From Sabethes cyaneus (taxonomy: Eukaryota; Arthropoda; Insecta; Diptera; Culicidae), in contig NC_071355.1 in the NCBI RefSeq assembly GCF_943734655.1, positions 55,204,949-55,268,948 of the forward strand: a stretch of 64,000 nucleotides of DNA, written 5' to 3'. Of the stretch, positions 11,143 to 21,165 are shown one piece after another. Positions within the stretch are counted from its first letter, which is position 1. Each line of letters opens with the position of its first letter. The translations under genes and the position numbers were made by a program. The notes beneath the pieces were generated by a model. That model was not told the DNA's origin. It saw only the letters and a list, made by a program, of their open reading frames with translations, and searched no databases.

Positions 11143-11625
11143 ACAGGGGGGCCTGAAGCCGCAAGGTTACCGAGTCTGCCTTGACGAGTGGTCGTGGGTT
11201 CGAATCTTAGTAGAATCAGGCCATTCGATGTTAAGTGACTTTAGCATGGGTTTATTCTAAGGCCCCTCCACATTCTTCCTACTGCATTCTGCATTTACTA
11301 ACAATGAAAGCCTCTTGCCAGGGCATGTTATAAGAGTGGTACTTGCTTGAGGTGCGAATGAAGCCTCTTGTCCAAGGACAAATTATAACTAGTCTCTGCA
11401 CTTCCTGGCTCTAGAGCTAGATTGGTTGAAAAGTAGTAAGAAGCGTAGAGGGGAAAAGAGGTGAAAACACACCGACACTTTAAGCACGGATAATAAGCAG
11501 TTCGCTCACTCTATAGCGATACTGTAATAACAACGAAGTGCCGAACAACACCTGGATAAGATCATAATAGATCAAAATGCTGGTCGTAGTGATAATATCC
11601 ACACACAAAAAAAACTCAAACTCTG
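11143..11625 (+). mobile_element. tRNA-derived SINE, copy 2
   Basis: Second copy of the family at 4752: G-run, GCAAGGTTACCGAGTCTGC, an exact GGTTCGAATC B box at 11197-11206, and TAGTAGAATCAGGCCATTCGATGT. This copy extends further, with CCTCTTG-containing near-duplicates (AAGCCTCTTGCC / AAGCCTCTTGTCC) and a tail around 11560-11625 (AATAGATCAAAATGCTGGTCG). The 3' boundary is approximate. Confidence 0.7.
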
Positions 11626-11689
11626 GTACGTGCACACCGAACGAGACACAATACGAAAATGAAACTACGTCAAGTAAAGTTGCGTTTGT

Positions 11690-12025
11690 ATTGCATCAAT
11701 CGTGAAACTTGTTGATGACTTTTTGTAACAACTGACAGCCAGTGGTAAACTTCCGATTAACATTGACACACGTCGTTGAAAATGTGGTAAACAGCAATGG
11801 CCCTAAATTACTACCTTGTGGGACACCTGAAAGGAATGCGGAATTCTTCTGATTCTGTTGATCCCAGTTTGACGCACATTGTTGACGAAAGATCTACCCG
11901 AGAAAATCCCTGTTGATCTGTTGAGATATAGTATTTCGCTACTAGTAAAAGTTCCTTGTTTATTTGTTTCTCGAAAACCTTTGAATTAGTACATTGTGAA
12001 ACCACTCCACCGTATACCAAGAGGC
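11690..12025 (-). pseudogene. Jockey-clade LINE reverse transcriptase fragment
   Basis: On the minus strand, VKLGSTESEEF is followed after a frameshift by SGVPQGSNLGPLLF. This is the conserved RT block preceding the catalytic aspartates in Jockey-type non-LTR elements, read around 11870 to 11790. The flanking 11811-12020 frame (AKYYISTDQQGFSRVDLSS) fits the upstream RT palm. Catalytic YADD is not preserved. The fragment is cut off next to the RTE copy that starts near 12050. Confidence 0.75.
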
Positions 12026-12049
12026 AAGGAGGCAGTCGTACGGGTGCTT

Positions 12050-14216
12050 AGTGTAATAACGAGGACTTATCTTATCAGCCTTGAGCGTCTGTTCCCATGC
12101 TAGGGGTAGCTCTTGGTGGCTTAACGCTTCCTCAACCAAGTTCGAGGTTGTGCTCCAGGTTAGCAGCGGCTCACGACAGCGTCTGATCCGAAGCGGGCGG
12201 ATGAATTAAGAAATGTGTTTTCTCGACACTAAAACAAAGGGTTGCAGCCCCAACACGAGGCTCGGCAGCATGGCTCTAGCATGGCAAGCTACAAGACATA
12301 GACAAAGGCGATGGAATAAGGACTTGGAAAGAATGCTTGGTGCGTTGAACTGCAGATCGCTGAGTTTCAAGGGTGGCGCATGGTTCTGCTCGATTAGTTA
12401 GAATCCCGAAAGTTCGGAATCATGGCACTGCAGGAGATCTGTCGCAATGGTGAAAAAGTGTAGAGGATTCGCCTAATTTTACGAAAGCGTTCAACCGCCT
12501 GGGAATGGGCTTTGTAGTGATGGGCAAAATACAGTATGGCGTGATGGACTGGAAGGCGATCAACGAGAGGATGCGTTTGTTGAGGATAAAAGGCCGTTTC
12601 TTCAATTACGCTATCATCAACGTACATTATCCACATGAAGGCAGACTCTACAGCAAGAAGGAAGCTTTCTATGCGCAGCTGCAGGCAACGTACAACAGCT
12701 GTTCGACACGGGACATCAAGATTGTCATCGGGGATATGAACGCCCAGTTCGGCAGGAAATCGATGTACAGACCGGTGATCGAGCTCCATCACGACGATAA
12801 TGGCCTGCGATGCATCAACTTTGTAGCTTTCCGAGGCGTGGTAATCAGAAGCACTTTCTATCCCTGCAAAAATAGCCACAAAACCACCTTGAGATCACTT
12901 GATCAACGAATATTGGACCAAATCGACTATATTCCCATCGACGGCCGGTTTTTCTCGAACTTCACTATTATACGTTCGCTACGGGATGCGGATATCGTTT
13001 TATCCACGGTGCTGAGTGAAGAGACCTCGAGAGCACAAAATGATTGGTTTGACGAGGAATGCCAACAAGCGATTGAGAGGAAAAGAGAACTTGGAAAAAC
13101 TATCTAAGCATTGCTAGGAGAGAGAATTTGGCGAAGTATCAACGAGGGTGGAATGAGTTGACCACGGTCCTGAACAGGAAAAAGCGCCAGAAGTAGGACA
13201 GAGATCGTGAAGGACAGGTACAACTATTCCGGATTAATGAGACGCGCAGGTATTATGAGAAGGTGAACCAATCTCGCAAAGGTTGCACACCGAAGCCGGA
13301 TGTAAGAGGTAAGCCTAGTCACAAACGAACGTAACGTGGTGGACAGGTGGAAGCTGTTCTTCGATGGGCATCTAAATTGTGATGTAACAGAAGAAGAGTT
13401 AACAGAAGTTAACCTTGGAGTGCCTATAAACGATAACAGCGTGCTGGATCCCGATCGCGAAGAGATGCAGCGAGAAATTGGTCTGCTGAAGAATAATAGA
13501 GCCGCTGGAAAGAACTGACTCCCGGTAGAACTCTACAAAAATGGCAAAGAATCGCTAGCAAGGGCCCTAGGCTGGATAATTTCAAGAATTTGAGTGGAGG
13601 AGAAATTAACGGAGGAGTGAATGGAAGGTGTGTCCCATCTACAAAAAGGGCGATCGGTTGGATTGCTGTAATTACCGCGCCTTTACGTTGGTCAACACGG
13701 CCTACCTGGTGCTCTCCCAGATTTTGTTACGCCATTTATTCTTAATAGCTCGCTTGTAGAGCTGTATCAGGCGTGCTTTATGGGAACCCGTGCTACTACG
13801 GATCAAATTTTCACTGTCCGACAAACCTTTCAGAAATGTCGGGTGTACAGCGCGCTCACGCATATATTTTCGTGGCTTTCAAGGCAGCATACGATACAGT
13901 CGGGTGCGAACAGCTATGGCAGATAATGCACGAGCAGTATTCCTGACAAACTGACGTGACTGATCAAAGCTACCATGAAGTGTTGTGCTATGTGTGTGTT
14001 TCGGGGGCTCTTCCGAGTTCTTTCGAATCGCCGTGCAAAGAGTTGCGGCAAGCCTCTTCAGGAGGATTCAGGACTGTTGAAGATGTGATCCGCGAACGGG
14101 TACCGAAACGAGAGGAACGATCTTCAGCCAAAGTAGTCATTTCGCCTAGCTTTCGCGGACGACCTCGACATTATTACTAAAAACCTTGGGACGGCGTAGG
14201 CAAACTTCGCCAGATT
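12050..14216 (+). pseudogene. RTE-clade LINE, long degenerate copy (5' UTR, APE endonuclease, RT)
   Basis: A 5' leader (about 12050-12320) precedes an endonuclease domain that stays open from 12505 to 13107: VIDWK-like start, KGRFFNYAIINVHYPHEG, the APE motif GDMNAQ at about 12735, and DQIDYIPIDGRFFSN. The usual SDH motif region is deleted (reads DADIVLST), so the nuclease is inactive. The linker (KKRQK, RGWNELTTVLNRKK) and RT follow, with stops and frameshifts, down to FADDLDIITKNLG at 14151. The copy breaks at 14217 in ...ARLK and resumes at 15238, so a mobile element is inserted in the palm. Orientation and family match the 40.2-kb copy, which has an intact SDH motif. Confidence 0.88.
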
Positions 14217-15237
14217 AAAAACTACAAGGTATACAGCCCTAAGGGTTGCACGAAAGGATGACGTAGGACTTTGTCAGATCATTACATCAAACACTAATGT
14301 GAACTGCATTTCTGGTATATGTATGTTTATAAGAATTCGTGAGTTCCATTGTTGAAGCTTACAGCTTACCGCTTGTTACATAGCAGAAACTATGGCACAT
14401 ACGCAAAAATTTGTATGATTGTTTTATTTGTATGAGAGTCCTTATCCACCTACCACAGGGGTGGGGGTCTCAAACCATCATAAAATAAATTCATGCTCCC
14501 TAAAACTCCCACATGCCAAATTTGGTTCCATTTGCTTGATTAGTTCTTGAGTTATGAGAAAATTTGTATTTCATTTGTATGGGAGTCTCCCCCCTCCCCT
14601 CCCTCTTAGAAGGGGAAGGGGTTTCAGTGCAACATAGAAAAAATTCTTACCTCCAAAACCTCCCACATGCCAAATTTGGTTCCTTTTGCTTGATTAGTTC
14701 TCGAGTTATGTGGAGATTTGCATATTATTTGTATGGGAGCGCACCCCCCCCCCTCCTGAAGAAGGGTGGGGTCTCAATTCAAAAAATATTCTTGCCTTCT
14801 AAAACCCACACATGCCAAGTTTGGTTGCCATTTGCTTGATTAGTTATGAGGAAATTTATGCTTCATTTGTATGGGAGCCCCCCCTCTTATAAGGGGAAGG
14901 GGTCTCAGTGCACCATAGAAAAAAATCCAGCCTTCTGAACCCCCCACATACCAAATTTGGTTCCATTTGCTTGATTAGTTCCTGAGTTTTGAGGAAATTT
15001 GTGTTTCATTTGTATAGGGGCCCCCCTCTTACGCTCACCTTAAAATTGCTCTTTTAGCCCTCCATAAAATTGCTGGTCATTTTATCTATCCATCGACATA
15101 TAAATTGTTCAGTTTCGTTCAGTAGTTTAGTAGTTATTAGCATTTGAAATCTTTCATTCAAACGTTACATTTCTATTTTCGTTTTCACAAAGTGCTACCC
15201 AGTCCCAGTATAGTAAACAAAGACGTAGTCCTACGTC
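14217..15237 (+). mobile_element. ACTACAAGG...ACGTAGTCCTACGTC element, copy 1
   Basis: Inserted in the RTE copy: RTE reading stops at ...CAGATTAAAA and resumes at AAAACGAAGG, matching the uninterrupted GGATTAAAAACGGAGG at 7128. The element begins ACTACAAGGTATACAGCCCT and ends AAAGACGTAGTCCTACGTC before AAAA. The same two ends, inverted, bound the element at 16043-17527. It is non-coding; its middle is a short array of satellite monomers (14440-15030). The target is an A run, so the duplication (about AAAA) is ambiguous. Superfamily unknown to me. Confidence 0.82.
14440..15030 (+). repeat. Satellite-like monomers inside copy 1 (4-5 units)
   Basis: Tandem units of roughly 130-140 bp share CCAAATTTGGTTCC, CTTGATTAGTT, GAGTTATGAGGAAATTT and CATTTGTATGGGAGC followed by C- and G-runs. 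The same monomer forms the large array at 49.5-51.8 kb. Small open frames here are repeat artefacts. Confidence 0.85.
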
Positions 15238-15570
15238 AAAACGAAGGTTTGGAACAATGCGTCGAAAACCAAATATTTGGTAGGAAGCGGCTGCAGAGTA
15301 AACAACGTTCGCCTCCCACGAACAGTGACTATTGACGCGATGAACTGGAGGTGGTTGATGTGTTTATATACTTGGGATCTTTGGTCACCGCCTACAGTAA
15401 TGCAAGTAAGCAGATCCAACGAAGCATTCAAGTTAGAAATCAAGCCCACTTTTCTCTAGGTAAGACACCTCGATCAAGAAGCATACGTCGCCGCACAAAA
15501 GTTTACAAAACGCTAAACAGACCGTTTTTACGGATTCCAGACTGCAACTCTACTACAAGTATAAGTACAA
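15238..15570 (+). pseudogene. Continuation of the RTE LINE after the insertion
   Basis: Directly after the inserted element the reading continues WNNASKTKYLVG, TVTIDA, VDVFIYLGSLVTA and RSRSIRRRTKVYKTLNRP, the expected RTE order downstream of the RT catalytic box. It decays after about 15570. This continuity is what fixes the 3' boundary of the insertion at 15237. Confidence 0.85.
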
Positions 15571-16042
15571 AGTAGGTATGTACAAAGTTCGACGCAAGCG
15601 TTGCCAAGAACTTATTACTCTATGGGTCGACAGATCTTCCGAGAAAGCTCACAGAGCAAGAGACCGTAGATCTTGGACCACCGGAACGGCTTGCACTGGG
15701 CAATCGGAGGGGCTACGCGGACAGTTTGTGCGATAACTATTGGATTGCTAGGCTGTTCGAAATCGTAAAATTAAACAGTCGGTTGTAGGCTACAACTTGT
15801 AGCAAGCTTATTATTTTATTGAACAGAAAAGGTGTTGTGGGTGTGTGGTGTTTTCTGTGGGCAATTTACGGGGTTTCACTGCGGTACGTAGGGTAAGGTG
15901 GTGCAGAATGCACCGCTTAAGCAAAACATCATTTTGCAGAGCAACGGCGTGTTTGTTCCACGTTTTTCAACTTCTAGAAGACTTTGGGATCTTTTTTACA
16001 CTTACTCCTGGTGAAATTTCCTTACAAAAACCAGTATTTTTT
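15571..16042. other. Unassigned DNA between inverted element copies
   Basis: No homology recognised. It could be further degraded LINE sequence. It separates the plus-oriented copy 1 and the reverse-oriented copy 2 of the ACTACAAGG element. Confidence 0.35.
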
Positions 16043-16658
16043 GACGTAGGACTACGTCTTTGTTTACTATACTGGGACTGGGTAGCACTTTGTAAAAACG
16101 AAAAATAGAAGTGTAACGTTTGAATGAAATATTTCAAACGCTAATAGCTACTATACTACTGAACGAAACATAACAGTTAATATGTCGTTGGATAGATAAA
16201 ATGTCCAGCAATTTTATAGTAACATATTAATAATAATTTTTTATACGCTAAATAGTGAAAATGTGTGTAAAGTTTTAAGGTCGAATTATCCCATACATTT
16301 CCCTTGTGATCGCCTAGCTTCACAGGCACGGACGACAATTAGATACACCGAAGGATTTGGATCCAAATGATAACCTTTGAGATCGCTTTGTAAGCCACAC
16401 CCCTTTTCCAATCCAATTGGCAACATCGATGGCTATTGACGGCAACATCGACCCCGAAGACAAGCGGAATCAGCGGGCAATGGCCAACGTGAATCCCACA
16501 CGATGCACTTTACGTTACATTTTGCATTATCCCCATCGCAGACAAGCGAAATTGTTCGATGCTTGCTCAATCAGTGTCGGACAATCATTTAAGCAGCAGC
16601 AGCCGATATGCTTTCCTCCACTACCTACACTAGCTTACAAGTAGCAGCAGCCAGTGAC

Positions 16659-16723
16659 TATAAAATGGTACACTTGGTTCGCCGCCTGCTCATTTATCGC
16701 ACTATCGCACTGACGGACGGTCA
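16659..16723 (+). promoter_or_regulatory. TATA-Inr-DPE core promoter, unit 1
   Basis: TATAAAA at 16659-16665; TCATTT (fits arthropod initiator TCAKTY) with its A at 16692, 33 bp downstream; GGTCA at 16719-16723, exactly +28 to +32 and a fit to the DPE consensus RGWYV. The three motifs at canonical spacing suggest a pol II core promoter. No experimental evidence is available from sequence alone. Confidence 0.5.
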
Positions 16724-16986
16724 GTATTTTATTTATCATCGACGGCTATCGGACACTGAAGGCAAATGGAAACGGATCGCCTGACGGGCAGCAAATTCAG
16801 CAGCAGGCCGTTGTGGTCTTAAACAGTTCTTATAAGAACTATAGTAATTGAAGAATGGAAAGATTTTTCTACATTTTCTAAATGATTAACGTTCCATTCG
16901 GATAATTATTTGAGCAGCAGCAGCAGCCGATCTGGTTTCTCCCATACCTACACTAGCTTACAAGTAGCAACGGCAGTGCCAGTGAC

Positions 16987-17051
16987 TATAAAATCGCACA
17001 CTAGGTTCGCCGTCTGCTCATTTACCGCACGATCGCACTGACGGACGGTCA
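16987..17051 (+). promoter_or_regulatory. TATA-Inr-DPE core promoter, unit 2
   Basis: TATAAAA at 16987-16993, TCATTT with its A at 17020 (33 bp), and GGTCA at 17047-17051 (+28 to +32). Spacing is identical to unit 1 although flanking bases have diverged. No recognisable ORF follows. Confidence 0.5.
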
Positions 17052-17527
17052 ATATTTTGATAAAACTAATCCATTTCTACTTTACAGTGATTTGGTATTT
17101 CCTATCACTCCTGTATTAGCGGACAACCATCATCCTAGAGTCTAAAGGACCGAATAGCGACATCCATCTATATATTGGCAACAGTAATTATAGTACTGAT
17201 TTTTAAGAAGTGCTATCAGCTCAAACATAGTTCTTTTCAGGGCCACCAAACAATTTCAAACGGTTTTTTCAAAACCACCATTGATTCAATGAAGAATTAA
17301 ATCAGAATATTTCGCTCTTTTACAAATAAACACTCAAACAATGATACTCACAAAAACTTAAACATGCATATGCCAGAAATGCAGTTTACATTAGTCTTTG
17401 ATTAAATGATCAGACATAAAGTTATACTTCATCGATTAAAACATGTTATCAATATAATGAGTATTATATGACACAGTCCTACGTCACCCTTTCGTACAAC
17501 CCTTAGGGCTGTATACCTTGTAGTTTT

Positions 17528-18136
17528 TGTTATTTTTGACGATTTTTGGCAAGAGTCAAAATCATTACGTGAGGCAGAACGCCAAAGCCCGTGGACAAAA
17601 CGCTCCAAGTTTGCCCAGCTAGGCGTTCAACGCAACCAAAAAATTTACCATTCAATCGCGTGTTGGATAAACTCCTAAAACTAGGCTGCTGAAATGGCGA
17701 AAGCGTTCGTTATAGCGTTTGTTGCAAACGCTTGTTTGCTGGGACATAATGGGTTCATATCTCAACATAATTGGCAATAAAATTTAATCATCTACTTTTC
17801 TCCAACTGATGTGTGATGAAATATTGTAAGTTAAACAATGTACAATTAGGTTTAAGGCAAATTCTAAGTCCTATACAATACATAATATTGCTACATTTTT
17901 AATAAATAATCCGAAACAAAAAATGTACTGCAAATTAAAAATATTTTATAACTGTTCGATCCCGCTGTGATGCATTCTGCCCCTGTTTTGTATTTTGAAG
18001 TTTTTTGCCATTTATGTGAAAAATATGCATAGTTAATGCCGTTTTGTGATAAATCATCGAGTATGCCAGTATGTCAACTAGATAGACTGTATTTATTATG
18101 AAATTTACATACCGACCAGTGGTAAAAGCTTAAGAG
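17528..18136. other. Unassigned DNA
   Basis: AT-rich sequence without recognisable features between two mobile elements. Confidence 0.4.
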
Positions 18137-19835
18137 AAAACCCGAATTAATCCACCTAGCGGCGTGACCTAGCCTTTCTACTGCCACAATAATCATTATT
18201 TAATTTCTCAGGAACATCTATTTATAATTAACTTGACTATATTTTTAAATATCCGTTCCGTATTCCTCAAAATCCTTATTTGCCAGTAAAATTCCCAACG
18301 TATTGCGTAGAATAATTAAATTTTCTTTCCTTGGGTGCGTAAATACTTGTAACACCTTATTTAGTTTTATAATCGGTCGGCGTTAACTTTCGGGCTTCAG
18401 AGCCACATATGAAACTTGTTTTGAATTGACTATATAAAATATGTGTTCACAGCAGATTTTTTGATATTTTGATATTAATACCATGCGTTCAAAAGCTAGC
18501 ATCTTTGAAAAACAAGAGTTCAGAAAAATTATTATTATACTTCGCTTTTGAAGAAAAAGGATATCGACAACAAAATGATTAATCTAAAAATTTTACTATT
18601 AGTTTGCTTCGCTTCAATTTTGCAATATATCTGAATTAGAAAAAATAACTGAATAGAGCATTAGATATGAAAAAGAGAAATTGAACTTTTTCTTAGCTGG
18701 CGCTCATTCAATATAATTATTTTTGCATGAAAATCAAAACTTAAGCTTCTTTTGAATGTACTTTCATGCAAAGATAATCATTAGCTTGATCGCATCGTTT
18801 TTACAATGTTAGAGGGTTAGGAAAACAAGATGAGGTCGAAAAATAGTGCAAAAGCTGCGTCACAAACATGCTTGAGAATGGGAAATATGATCGATATGAT
18901 TTCCAGTGCTTGTCATTTTTGATTTATTTATTAAAACATGATACATGACATAAGGCATCTGTCCTTTACAATGTCACTAACGAAAACAAATCTTACAAAA
19001 TTACTACCGTGCAACGTTTACTTCTTATTTTTCATATAACATTTCTAAGCTCTAGTATCTATTGATTAAAAAGAGCATCTATTGATGCGCAAAATTTGTT
19101 TGAAATTTGTATAAATTTATTTGGAAAAATCAACTCACTAGTATTTTTAATCCTATATACCACTATACCTACATGCTTAATTTAACTTCTTTTCGCTTTT
19201 TGCTTTTCTTGTACAATTGTGAGTAACAGCAAGTGAACAAAATGACAATTGAAATCTGAAATCAAAGAAAAGAAAAAACTTTTTGATTGAATCCCACTAT
19301 TTAATATTTATTTGCAACAGATACGTAGTTCGTCTACGACGTGCAGGCTTCATCAGTGTCTTATTTCAAAGCGTATACGTATCTGTCGCGAATAAATATT
19401 AAATAGTGGAATTTAGTCGGTAAAAGTCTTTTCTTTTCTTTAATTTCAAAGTTCGTATTCCACTAAGAGGCTTCAAAAACTTCAGACAATTGACATGTTT
19501 CTTACTTTTCTTGAATTTAAATGCAAATTGTCATCACATACACATACATACATACATACATAAATACATACATACATACATAAATACATACATACATACA
19601 TAAATACATACATACATACATAAATACATACATACATACATACATACATACATACATACATACATACATACATACATACATACATACATACATACATACA
19701 TACATACATACATACATACACACATACATACATACATACATACATACATACATACATACATACATACATACATACATACATACATACATACATACATACA
19801 TACATACATACATACATACATACATACATACATAC

Positions 19836-19866
<31 letters not shown>

Positions 19867-20289
19867 CATACACACATACACACACACATTGAATACTATC
19901 AACATTTGTTTTGATTTCACACGTTTTAACGGTTTAATATACGGTGCTTAAATGTTAAAGTTTAAATAGCTTTTGAATGAACCGTCCGATTTTCAATAAC
20001 TTGGTTTTGTTTGATAGATCTCAGCAGTAATTTTCAAATAATAATAAAATGTGTGATGTTTTTCATTGAATTAATGCTTATATGTTACAAAAATATGTTC
20101 TAAATACTATTTTTTCACATTTCTTTATGTAACTTTCAAACTACAAGTCCAATCATCATGAAATTTGGAAGTTAAGGGTTTGCAAGGCTCCTCTTTCATA
20201 TGCAATCAATTTTGTTCAAATCGGTTAAGGGATCTATGAGATAATGAAGTCCCATGTTTTTCGTATTTTTATACATAACTTTTGAACTA
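18137..20289 (+). mobile_element. Microsatellite-bearing non-coding element, copy A (3'-truncated)
   Basis: Starts AAAACCCGAATTAATCCACC, then CTAGCGGCGTGACC and the terminal-like GCCTTTCTAC. It is nearly identical over about 2.1 kb to copy B at 37537. It contains a palindromic block (CACTATTTAATATTTATT...AATAAATATTAAATAGTG, about 19290-19412), then a CATA microsatellite, then CCGTCCGATTTTCAATAAC...ACTACAAGTCCAATC. Similarity to copy B ends at about 20289, where the sequence changes to CTAACTAACTTCGGCG, so the right end is lost or displaced. An 88-bp stretch near 19065-19155 is absent from copy B. No coding capacity. Confidence 0.82.
19537..19888. repeat. (CATA)n microsatellite, ~350 bp
   Basis: Tetranucleotide tract. 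Its first part has a 20-bp higher-order unit in which every fifth repeat is AAAT (ACATACATACATACATAAAT, four times at about 19549-19628). Minus-strand frames reading MYVC repeats are artefacts. Confidence 0.97.
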
Positions 20290-20984
20290 ACTAACTTCGG
20301 CGTCTTCCTTCCTTGACACAATCGGTGGGCCACGGGCGATTTAGCATCATCGAGAAGGGTCCTCTTTTACAATTAGGGCCTCCTGCCCGAGGGTTCTACG
20401 GGTCCTCGGTGCCCGGTTTTCTTGATGGTTAGATGTAGGAGGAATGCACCACCTAGGCCGACTCGTGTGAGGTGAGGAATCGACGATGGAAATCCGATTA
20501 AAAATCCAATTGAAAAAGGTACTATTAGGCCAAATTCACGTATTAGGCCATATTTGAAACTGGCGCAGGTATAAGTTACTTGAATAATGCCTGTTGTATG
20601 CTTTCTTATCCACCCACTTATTTCCTTATCACACGAACGCCGCGGTATATCTGACCGTATGGAGGGTTTTCTACTCCTTTCTCCTCCTTTATTTGCCACC
20701 CAGCATTCTACTCCTTTTACCTTTTACGATGCCCACCTCCTTGAGGGTTGCATGTTCTTGCAGCTACGGTAAGTATCCCCATTTTGCCTTTCTTATTCTA
20801 ACAAATAATGTGTTCGTGTAACTTACTAACAATATCAAATTAACATACATATTTATATTTTCATTACTTAATCCTCCTAACAATTACTAATACAGAAATA
20901 CAATAGTTATTAAAATAAATTGCACAGTTGAAAAAACTAAGGACAATTTGTTACAACGGTTACAAACTGTAGGCACTACTTCGA
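20290..20984. other. Unassigned, GC-richer insert beside copy A
   Basis: Begins with CTAACTAACTTCGGCGTCTTCC, i.e. a short TTAG-type tandem tail if read on the minus strand, followed by GC-rich sequence. This would fit the 3' end of a minus-strand LINE inserted into copy A, but no protein signature was found. A 108-codon minus-strand frame (20699 to 20373) is not recognised. Confidence 0.3.
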
Positions 20985-21165
20985 GGGAATGTCATCGGGC
21001 ACTCGACCACACCGCATGGATGCCGGACGGCTGTGCAGTGATATCTGTTCTCTTCGCGAATTTCACCGGAACCAGGAATGGAGGGGTCCACTAGCTAGAC
21101 GATTCCACCATGTTGAAGTCGGCTTGTGAGTGTCACAAATCTGTGACGAGTAGTCCAGGACCGTG
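20985..21165 (+). pseudogene. RTE-clade LINE 3' fragment
   Basis: Translation across frameshifts gives RMDAGRL / VISVLFANFTGTRN and LARRFHHVEVGL, matching the extreme C-terminus of RTE proteins (RMPDD..., VLF.NPTGTR, LDQVE.DL). Severely 5'-truncated and degraded. Confidence 0.6.

Larger units (their letters stand above)
16589..17060 (+). repeat. Direct duplication (~145 bp) 324-328 bp apart
   Basis: The segment from AGCAGCAGCAGCCGAT through CCTACACTAGCTTACAAGTAGCA, CCAGTGACTATAAAAT, GGTTCGCCG.CTGCTCATTTA and GCACTGACGGACGGTCA occurs at 16589-16735 and again at 16913-17060. The spacer between copies is unrelated. Confidence 0.85.
16043..17527 (-). mobile_element. ACTACAAGG...ACGTAGTCCTACGTC element, copy 2 (inverted)
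   Basis: Read on the minus strand it starts at 17527 with AAAAACTACAAGG, GCCCTAAGGGTTG and GACGTAGGACT and ends at 16043 with the GACGTAG..CTACGTC motif. The first ~160 bp match copy 1 5' end (through CTGCATTTCTGG.ATATG) and the last ~180 bp match copy 1 3' end (AATTTTATAG.., CGACATAT, GTTTCGTTCAGTAG, CAAAGACGTAG). The left flank is TTTTTT and the right flank TTTTT, again an A/T run. The interior differs from copy 1: it holds single-copy sequence and two promoter-like repeats instead of satellite monomers. Confidence 0.8.

Noticed and set aside
19482..19920. Several minus-strand frames of MYVC repeats
   Set aside because: Translation of the CATA microsatellite.
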